A stretch of 64,000 nucleotides of DNA from Euclidia mi (Eukaryota > Arthropoda > Insecta > Lepidoptera > Erebidae), in the NCBI GenBank assembly GCA_944739405.2, contig OX123187.2, forward strand, positions 41,520,394-41,584,393, written 5' to 3'. Position 1 is the first letter of the stretch. Each line of letters starts with the position of its first letter. The notes beneath the pieces were generated by a model, which saw only the letters and a list, made by a program, of their open reading frames with translations, made no database searches and was not told the DNA's origin. Below, piece by piece: positions 56,126 to 64,000 of this stretch. The position numbers and the translations under genes were made by a program.

Positions 56126-58653
56126 GTATTGGTTTGTATCAAGTTTTCCTTCTCTTACAGCGCTGTTCTCTGCATAAATATGCTCCCCCTGTCGGCTCTT
56201 ACGACACCCATCGTGCCCATGTGATGATATGGGGTGGTGACATTCCGTATTCTTAATCCGTCACCACACGGACAGTTAGTTAGTATATAAGTTAGTATAA
56301 CCTTATTTTGATGCGGTAGCAGCCTTAACACGTCACGACATAAGGTTGAAGTTTTTTGGTAATCCATAGTCGACAAACATAATAATATTATTAAACGTTA
56401 AGCAATCAATTTATGTAATCATTATCTAAGAATGGAAAAATATTTTCCACTACAACGTAGGTATTTGTGTCTTGAAATAGATGAACGAGTTAATTAATTC
56501 ACCCGTCTATATTTACTTTTATCTCTTTTCTTATTTCATCCGAAGCTAAAATAGTACTTAAACTTAGGTTTCAGTAATAGGTTTCTAATTAAGGGACAAT
56601 TGTTTATTGATTTGGAATTTTTGTATAGGCAAAGAAGCAATAATTATTCAGGTAAAAAGTATACTCTCATTTATTTTATTAGCTTTTTTATAAACAAAGC
56701 GTATAAAGGCGGACTGGCGATGGCGATCTTTTAACGCCTTTGACATTGTCTGCCTGTCCAGAACACTACTGAAAAGTAGGGTGCTGTTCAATGTAACATA
56801 GTGATCATCTCAGGATGAGGGAAATTTCCTATATACCTACTGAATGAAAAACTCAAGTTTAAAATAACCTGCTCCTTATTTTCGTGATTCATCAAACCCA
56901 TTGTTTTAATTGTTGTATTCTGGTTTGCAATATCCCACGGTATCAGCGGATTACCTCTATATCGATGCAAAAACAGCCACTTGTAAACAATTTGATATAG
57001 TGGAAAATCCCTTGACGTACCTCCAGAACCAAGATGATAACTTAATTTAGTACGCTTTGAAATGAGCTTTGCTAGAAAATTAATGCAAATTTTGACAAAA
57101 TGTCACTTGAAGGTCAAATGTGGCTGTCTCAAATAGCTCTTCCTTGCTAACAGCACCTAATCTATGTTTAGGATAACGTCGTCTATAAACCTTTGCTAAG
57201 CATAGGCCTCTTGCGAGTGTGAGAACATAAGGTCAGACTGTACAATGTTATGATGGCCAGGAGCAGTTGAAATGGCTTTATTACACAACTTTGAGAAAAT
57301 TGGCAACAATATTCAATCATGCACATTTCCTAGATGATTTCCTTCACCTTTCATAGTTATTGGTGTTCATCGCTGGCCCTTGTAACCCTTGCTCTGGACT
57401 TAACGATCGCTACACTTCGCAGTCGAACTAACTATGTGCTTAACTATGCTATGCAATTTAGTAATTGCCAAGTCATCTTACAAAAAGTCGTGATTTTGCA
57501 CCCTTTTTATACACTTTTGCACGCTTCCGCGCTCTATTGTTTCTTATAAATAATTAACTACATAGCTGCTATGATAATTGATAATAATTATACTTACCAA
57601 AGATTACTTTTTATATGACAATTTAAACTAATAAATGATAATGCTTGCAAAAGCCAAATTGCAATGCTTTAATTTTGTATTAATGTTCCAATTGTGCATC
57701 TAAAAACCATGCATTGATAACTGTCAGGAAAACAATAGTCAATCTGAAATAAATTTATGGAAACAATAGTCTATTGAGTACTTCTGTAAACAGGAATTAA
57801 CATTATTATCGTGTCATAATAATATTATAACAGGTATTAACCTTTTTGGAAACAACTAGACATAAAGCAGAGAGAGTTTAATAAATACAACAATTAGGTA
57901 CGTATTAACATTTGGGTCATAAATTCATAATCATAATAAATCAAACTTTCACAAAATTATAAGAGCCTATTACAAGTAGCTTTTTATAATTAATTTGCAG
58001 ACAAATTTTGAACGCACAAATGCAATTTGTGCGTACGCTTTCGTCGCGTACTGTAATAAAACAAAAACATTATCTACTGGGGTCCCGTTAGACCATGACC
58101 TCCATGGTACATTACGGTACATCACTGACAGACCAATAGAACTTGGCTTAACTAGGGCTTACAAATGAGCGCTAAGTTTAAATGCAACTCTAGCCTTATA
58201 TAAATAACTGTTTTAATAGAAAACCATGTCAAAAAACGACAAACACACATTGATATTAATTATTCATTGCTTTCACTCGATACTTTTTTGCATAAAAATG
58301 ATATATTGAGTCAAAAGAAAGCTTGAATTCTTTAGAATCTGTGTGACATTCAGAAAAGTTAACCAAAACAAGATTTTTTTATTCGAAGGCAGAGTACATC
58401 GTCATGCGCCGCGGATAATGCACGCACAGTGCGTCTAGCACAACAATAAGGGGTTAATTTACTTTTTTTCGTTGGCTGTTTAAGAGTGCATTTGTTCTTT
58501 ATTTAAAATCGATCAGAAACTTTATAATTGTCTTTTTTTCTTTCAAATAAGTTCTTTTTTATCGTGTTTCGTATTTTCAGTGTAGTGTTTGTATTGATGT
58601 TTTCTTAAGTGATTTTGAATCGCTTTTATTTATATTGTGTCTGTTTGGTGCAG
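56126..58653. other. Intron 2, last part
   Basis: No repeat or exon recognised. The final 60 bases are pyrimidine-rich and end GTTTGGTGCAG, a good acceptor for exon 3. Confidence 0.4.
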
Positions 58654-58786
58654 GTCATTCACAATACCTGACGGTTTGGTGATGGACCCGCTAGCGCCCA
58701 CCGCGCTTGCGGTCTCCACTGAGTTCATGGACCGCATTGGCAGTGGGTTGACTTTACTAAGGGAACACACCAAAAAAGTACAAAAG
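58654..58786 (+). CDS. Mctp-like gene, coding exon 3
   Basis: The acceptor TTTGGTGCAG precedes 58654. The first base completes the serine codon split from exon 2. It encodes SFTIPDGLVMDPLAPTALAV, then STEFMDRIGSGLTLLREHTK and KVQK. There is no known domain; it is a linker before the C2 domain. The exon must end at 58786 (AAG then GTTGGT) to keep phase 0 with exon 4. A better-looking donor, GTACGT at 58791, would break the frame. The ATG at 58682 (G at -3 and +4) could be a start for a shorter isoform beginning MDPLAPT. Confidence 0.65.
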
Positions 58787-59735
58787 GTTGGTACGTATTT
58801 TGTAATATTTGCTGCTGTACTGTTATTCTGCCATTCGTCGTCCCTTAATTAGACACAAATTACAACACAAAACATGATTGTGTCTTGCGTTGTTGTTAGG
58901 TGGATAGAGACGGTTAATTCAAGTATTTTGTAATGACGTAGGTACTATATCCAGATCCACGGTTATTTTATTAATTTTTATATCTATGGGCTTTCAACGA
59001 TGTTTTGAGACTTTCTTCAATCGTTTTAAGTAGGCATTACACGCTTAGAACGTACCTACGTAGTGTAAGCTGCTTTCATATTATATCGTAATTCAGTTTT
59101 AGCTCTGCCAGCATTTTTCTTAACTTTAGAAGTGGTATCATTGCACGTACATCACAAACTTATGAAAATGTTGGAAAGGTATATGAATAACATATGGCTT
59201 TAATACCTACATAATATGGCAGGCAATCATGACTTTGAATTGATGCAATATTCATCCAACGGCATATCTATTGATTTTTTTTTAAATTTGTTCTTTATCT
59301 TTTGGGTTTTATCGTACCTACTTGTATTTTTTATTCTTGCTTTCAATATGATTAAGACCTACTACTCTTATTTATAGTCAGACCATTTATAAACCATTTA
59401 CACAATTCATTGTCCAACGTCAAATCAAACATTTATATTTGGTCATTACCGATCGGACTCCTAATATAAAAGTAAATACCTAAACCTCTGAAAACCTGTT
59501 GGCTCGTTGACATATGAAGTGCATACCGGTATTGAATCAGATCTGGATTGGTAGCCTTTAAATACGTGAATTTCAATGCGACATTCAGATATGACTGAAC
59601 TACCATGACAATACCTTGTGTTGCTTTAGTTGCTTGTAATATATCTGTATGTAAACCATTGTATAGACATAGTACAGTAGCTTCAGTGTATTTGTTTGAC
59701 AACAATAATAACAATAAACGTGTTTCGTTCCACAG
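58787..59735. other. Intron 3 of the Mctp-like gene
   Basis: 949 bp, AT-rich, ending TTCGTTCCACAG. Nothing else recognised. Confidence 0.55.
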
Positions 59736-59860
59736 TATGTTTGGAAAAATAGAAAATTCGACATTCTAAAGAAATCATGGAAGTCTATGGTGAACGTAGT
59801 TTTGATTGATGCCAAAGATACTCCCGCCGGCAGCGCCAATGGACTGTACTGCAAATTCAA
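59736..59860 (+). CDS. Mctp: Mctp-like gene, coding exon 4 (start of C2 domain)
   Basis: The acceptor CACAG and the donor GTAAGT (59861) bracket 125 bp. It encodes YVWKNRKFDILKKSWKSMVN, then VVLIDAKDTPAGSANGLYCK and F. SWKSMVNVVLIDAKD fits strand 1 and loop 1 of a C2 domain as found in the multiple C2 and transmembrane proteins (family: WSSVVTIVLVEGKDL..DPDGLSDPYVKFRLG). These proteins sit in endoplasmic reticulum or vesicle membranes and help set presynaptic calcium responses in flies. Here the loop-1 aspartates of the SDPY motif are replaced (ANGLY). It ends two bases into a lysine codon that exon 5 completes. Confidence 0.65.
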
Positions 59861-61690
59861 GTAAGTAATAGGTTAAGGGCCCGTTTCACCATTGTACAAT
59901 AAGTTCCGATTAAACTACTTGGCATATAAATTCATAAAAATTTCATTCTAATTTTGAATTTACCTGGAAGATAACGCTTACTTAGAGGTGGTGAAACAGG
60001 ACCTAAATATTTACTATACAAAACCAAATTAAATATTTATTTGGCTAATTTATTATAAATATTCCCAGAGTTACATAGTTTTATTTTAACTGACATTAAT
60101 TTTAAGAAAGAGCAATTAGTCTTATCCATGAATTTTATGACAGTTTTCGGTGATGTCTAGTGTGTTCATCAAAGTCCAAGTTACTTTTTAAAGATTATAC
60201 CATGTGCTTTCGTACGTCGCAGTTTACCTACGTTAGATAAGAGTGGTAAGGCACGGATACCACATAGATATTGCACAATAAAATTAAGGTAGAGATAGTA
60301 TTAAATTCTAAGCTAGGTCCTACTAGAACTTAGCACGATTACAATCTTGCCATATGTTTTGTTAAGTGATTGAAATGTTGTATTGTCAACTACGCCTACA
60401 GTAAGAGTTATACAGACCCATATCTTTACAGTTTAAGCGATACCTAAAAAGAACTTTAGTTATTTAAAAACATTCTTGATATTTCTTTAATTTATCAGTG
60501 TATTGAATATTCATAAATGAGGCCTCACCCGTTACGCCAGTTGAGTATAAAAAAATATCTCTTATTTGTAGGCGTAGGCAGTACCATAACAAGTTTTTTT
60601 TATGATCATTATTGAGTTACGGTTGAAGAACAACATTGTTTTGATGCTTTACTTGATGCTTACCATGCTCCAAGATTCTATGTTATCATCGGCCATCACG
60701 AAATATAAATCACACAAGTGCAAAGCATACATTTTATGTGCATGACTGTTACTTGCATGCCATTCGGCTGTAGTTTGGACGAAAGATATCAAATGAACCG
60801 ACACTGATATCCGGCAGAAAAATAAATATGGATGTAGTTGTTATTAATATGACGATGATAGTAATATCTCCTGCAGTGTTATAAGATGATGCTATAAGTG
60901 TTGAAAATATGTACAACATTGAATGGATAAAATAAACATAAACATTACCGTCTTTTTCCTCGCAGAAGCTTGACATGCACGTCTTTCATTTCTTCGAATT
61001 ACATATACTCGTAAATTAGGGACCGTGAGTACTTAGTCGTCAATAATCTTCAAGCGACTTAGCAAAGCACACATTGGAGCTGCCAAGCTCCGGGATAATC
61101 GAAATTTACCTACTTTATCCTGTTTTCGTGAGCTGTCAAAGTCACAGGAACGGGAAACAAATAGTTATTGTCGGCAATAGAAATTACTCCGAAATTTGCT
61201 GTCGACATTCTCATTCGAATTCTTTGTAGCATAGAAACTAGCTAAACATGAATACTAGTAGTGGCCTACCATTATAACTTTCTATAGCCAGATCGCCAAT
61301 CCGCAGCCGTTGATTCGATCGGCTTTGACTGTCATGGCCGCTCATTATGCTTCACGTTTAGATTGTATAACTCGCATATAATTACGACAAACCAGTGGGG
61401 TTACCTTGGCATCGAACTCTAAACTCTAATACCTTGATAATACATACAGCCGTAGGCTATAAAACCGATTAATCTGTGTAATTTGACTGTGGTATTACCG
61501 TCTAAGTGCGTATTACCAAACTGGTTTAAAATAATAATAAAAATCGCTTCTATCTGTAAACAGCCTAACACTAATGGAGGCTCGTGAAGTCTATTATTTA
61601 TGCCTATTATTTATCCTCAATGCCTTTTTTGTGTAAATCAATTACTTTACGTGGTTTTTGTCATCAATTATTTTTTTGTTGTTCTAACAG
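59861..61690. other. Intron 4 of the Mctp-like gene
   Basis: 1830 bp with no recognised exon or repeat. It ends in a T-rich tract and TTCTAACAG. Confidence 0.55.
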
Positions 61691-61834
61691 ATTGGGTGCC
61701 GAAGGTCACAAGTCGAAGCAACTGTCAAAGTCAAAGGCAACGTGGTGCGAACGATTCAACTTATATCTGTACGATGACAGCAACTTGGAAGTCACAGTTT
61801 GGCATAAGGGGAAGCAAAAGTCCTTCATGGGCAG
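61691..61834 (+). CDS. Mctp: Mctp-like gene, coding exon 5 (rest of C2 domain)
   Basis: Joined to exon 4 in phase it reads CKFKLGAEGHKSKQLSKSKA, then TWCERFNLYLYDDSNLEVTV and WHKGKQKSFMGR. This matches family C2 domains (YVKFRLGTEKYKSK..LNPRWLEQFDLHLYDD..LEITVWDKD..DDFIGRC). The loop-3 motif WDKD is WHKG here, so both usual calcium ligands are absent. Together with the changed loop 1, this C2 probably does not bind calcium. The exon ends two bases into a codon (AG then donor GTAAAC). The next exon, which should continue C-x-I-D-L-S, is not found before 64000. The family call rests on this domain alone; the diagnostic transmembrane pair is outside the window. Confidence 0.7.
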
Positions 61835-62855
61835 GTAAACTATACATAGTTTTGTGCTACTCCTATCCCTACTAATCGCAGGATTTTAAATCAATAGATG
61901 TTTTAATAAACTCGAAAGTTTTTTGAGGATGTATGGATGAATTGATGCTTTCTCTTTCACGCAAATATAGGTTTAATTATAAAATATCAAAAACCTCTCA
62001 GGACTAGGACTAGATAGCTAACATCAAGAACAACAGCATATGTTCTACAAGTCCTGTTGTAGCGCTGTGTAGTTCTGTATAATGATGACGAGCGCATGGG
62101 TTGTCGCGCTACGGATAAGAAGCTTATATTAAAATTAATGCCAAAGGAAAGAAAACAGAACATTTGTATGTATAAAGTATACATATGCATGTGCCATTTC
62201 CACTTTAAAACGGCTGAGCGGAATTTGATCAATTTTAGCATATAAATATTTGATTAGACCTTGGATTCAGACTATTTATATTTCGTTCCTCTCACGCGAG
62301 AAAAACTAGTTCGGAATAATTACTGTACAAATGGCAAGAAAATTAATTCGTTATTATGGATCACATAACGTTTTATATTATCTTGCACCGGATCAAAATA
62401 TCTACGTTTAGGAGTAACTTCACATCCACAATACGCTTGCAGTCTGGCCTCCTTAACCTTTACGCGCCATACTTAGTATTAGGGCTGGCGCAGAAATGGA
62501 AAAGCGCAGCGTAGAATATTTTTGTTCAATTATGTTGCTGACTCTTTTCGTTCTCATTTGATTAATATATTTAAAAAATCCCCACGGCTCTGCCTGCGTG
62601 AGTTATACACCTGAAGGTTCCTCAAGAATCGCACTACCTATTGATCGAAATCGTGCAAAGATCTGTTTGTTAGTTCTTGAGTTTATCGCGTTCTTAGAGA
62701 CAGGACGCAGCGGGGACCTTTTAAAATATATTTCTTATACAGACTTAAAATCAAGGGAAAACTTGTTTGTCTGCGTGTTGCACGCATTGCTGTATTCATT
62801 GATTTAAGACATTCTTGAAACAAGAAAAATATTGATAAAAGTTTGTAAATTAATA
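61835..62855. other. Intron or 3' flank, nothing recognised
   Basis: No exon in a phase compatible with exon 5 was found, and no repeat. Confidence 0.4.
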
Positions 62856-63066
62856 TAGGTCGGTTCACGAAAGTTGACCACAAATGGCGGCCGTCGCGCA
62901 TATGTACATTCGTGCACCAATGGCGTGGCTCCATTCTTGACGCATTTAGGGAATGCGTCAAGAACGGAGCCACACCATTGGCATTCCACCCGCGCCTCAC
63001 CCCGCACCTCCAAGGGGACCTAAAAAATGATTTCTGCGCAGTGGTCACCTTTCGTGAACCGACCTA
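62856..63066. mobile_element. 211-bp MITE with an internal 30-bp hairpin
   Basis: The terminal inverted repeats TAGGTCGGTTCACGAAAG and, reversed, the same sequence at the right end (CTTTCGTGAACCGACCTA) extend about 25 bp with one mismatch. TA on each side (62854-62855 and 63067-63068) is the target duplication. The centre, 62917-62946 and 62952-62981, is a 30-bp inverted repeat with two mismatches around a 5-nt loop. The termini and size fit a Tc1/mariner-type non-autonomous element. Confidence 0.85.
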
Positions 63067-63186
63067 TAACTAATGATCTACGTGTGCTCCGCCATAGATT
63101 TATGCGGCAGCCCTAACGCTTAAGGTCAATGTTTTGTTAAACTTACCAGCTAATAGTTTCTCTATTTATAAACATTGTGCATTCAG

Positions 63187-63358
63187 TGTGGTTTTTGTAT
63201 CGAATACCTACTATTACGAATGAGGGGGAAAACCTCAACGAACGTCTGCCGAGCAGAGACGTACTTGAAAAAGGTCGTAATAAATATCCTCAATCGAAAC
63301 GTATGGTCCACGAAGAATGGCAAATGCAACTCTTAACACAAATTAGGGAAGATACTGT
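63187..63358 (+). other. Possible exon of unknown gene
   Basis: An acceptor-like TGCATTCAG and a donor GTGAGT (63357-63362 region) bracket an open stretch reading ENLNERLPSRDVLEKGRNKY, PQSKRMVHEEWQMQLLTQIR. The phase does not fit exon 5 and no C2 similarity is seen, so it is either an exon of another transcript or chance. Confidence 0.2.
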
Positions 63359-63574
63359 GAGTTACTATATTTGTTATCAAGGTAAATCTTATATAAATAA
63401 GGTGTGTTACATACACACCTTACTTATACAAGTGTTTCATTTTCGCGTGATTTTGGCTTACAAATATATTTAAAAATGAGAGAGGGGCATAAACTACTTT
63501 TTGTTGTGGAAATAAATTTGTGGGGTTTGAAATGGGTTAATAATTATTTTTAGGTTACCAAGTACCTAGTTTTT

Positions 63575-63700
63575 TTTGCGTTATCCTGGTTGCATCTAAG
63601 GCTTTCTCTTTAAGTCTCTGTGTCAGCCTTTAAGTCTTAGTAAGTCTTTGTCACAGAGCGATTGCCGTCTGGCCTCCGCAATTCCGCACCCCAAAGCTAT
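63575..63700 (-). repeat. SINE family 3 fragment
   Basis: GCGTTATCCTGG and CACAGAGCGATTGCCGTCTGG followed by CCTCCGCAATTC are the reversed body motifs of the SINE at 42976-43273 (GGATAACGC, GCGGAGG..CGCTCTGTG). Confidence 0.6.
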
Positions 63701-64000
63701 ATTCCAAAACGTAGAATTTGGTTGGGTCTTTTAAACGTATGCAAAGTTGCAGACAATACTTAGTTAGATTTTACATAAAACATACACTTAATTTCATATG
63801 AGTGTGTCATGCCTCTTTACGCGCCGGTCGACGCGTCTGTTGAAAACCTTGAGGCATATAATTAAAATTTCGATGAAATGCCGTAGGATATTGACCTGCG
63901 TCCTTTTTAAATATAAATAAACTTTTAAGGAAAACTTTATATTCATATTGGCGACGTGAATGATCTAGAAAGCTCTCACCTGTCGAGCAAAATGTTGTTT

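Noticed and set aside
58787..58795. Donor GTACGT at 58791 for exon 3
   Set aside because: Its consensus is better, but it leaves phase 1, which puts a stop just inside exon 4; GTTGGT at 58787 keeps the frame.
63187..63358. Exon 6 of the Mctp-like gene
   Set aside because: Neither possible acceptor gives the phase required by exon 5, and the sequence does not resemble the expected end of a C2 domain.

Overview
The window looks like nuclear DNA from a moth or butterfly (Lepidoptera). It is AT-rich and intron-rich, and it has the many short TAGGTA/TACCTA runs typical of these genomes. It carries small Helitrons of the Lep1 type, tRNA-headed SINEs, RTE, Jockey and CR1-like retroelement debris, mariner and Tc1 transposons and several foldback elements. 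No bacterial, phage or CRISPR-like feature is present. The species cannot be named from the sequence.

Layout. Positions 1-7.6 kb hold a MADF-domain exon fragment and then two copies of a local duplication (1155-4516 and 5374-7623) whose blocks are in a different order and whose junctions carry short shared sequences. A perfect 25-bp hairpin and an old RTE fragment lie between the copies. From 7.6 to 31.7 kb is an intergenic transposon graveyard: a Tc1-type element with a broken transposase (11935-13554), several foldback elements, SINE-in-Helitron nesting at 19.7-20.1 kb, a decayed hAT element split by a Jockey pseudogene (22795-25101), RTE fragments, two unrecognised ORFs (28.2-29.1 kb), and a mariner that looks fully intact (29252-30544, 350-residue transposase). 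From 33.9 to 36.6 kb there is a palindromic SINE cluster and a decayed mariner.

The one host gene I can model is on the plus strand from about 38.2 kb to beyond the window end. It has a 5'UTR exon ending at 38305, a coding exon with the start codon (38678-39147), and three further exons (58654-58786, 59736-59860, 61691-61834). All splice phases agree. The last two encode a C2 domain that best fits the multiple C2 and transmembrane protein family (Mctp). This C2 domain has lost most of the expected calcium-binding aspartates. The 3' part of the gene, with the transmembrane segments, lies outside the window.

The 19.5-kb second intron (39148-58653) is filled with dated insertions: SINEs with perfect target duplications, three 207-209-bp Helitrons inserted between A and T, a 5'-truncated CR1-like element and a tRNA-Val-like sequence. 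I did not find a new biological system. The most unusual items are the shuffled duplication, the intact mariner, the degenerate C2 domain with a heptad-repeat N-terminus, the tRNA-Val-like sequence inside a longer inverted repeat, and the pair of unknown ORFs near 28.5 kb.
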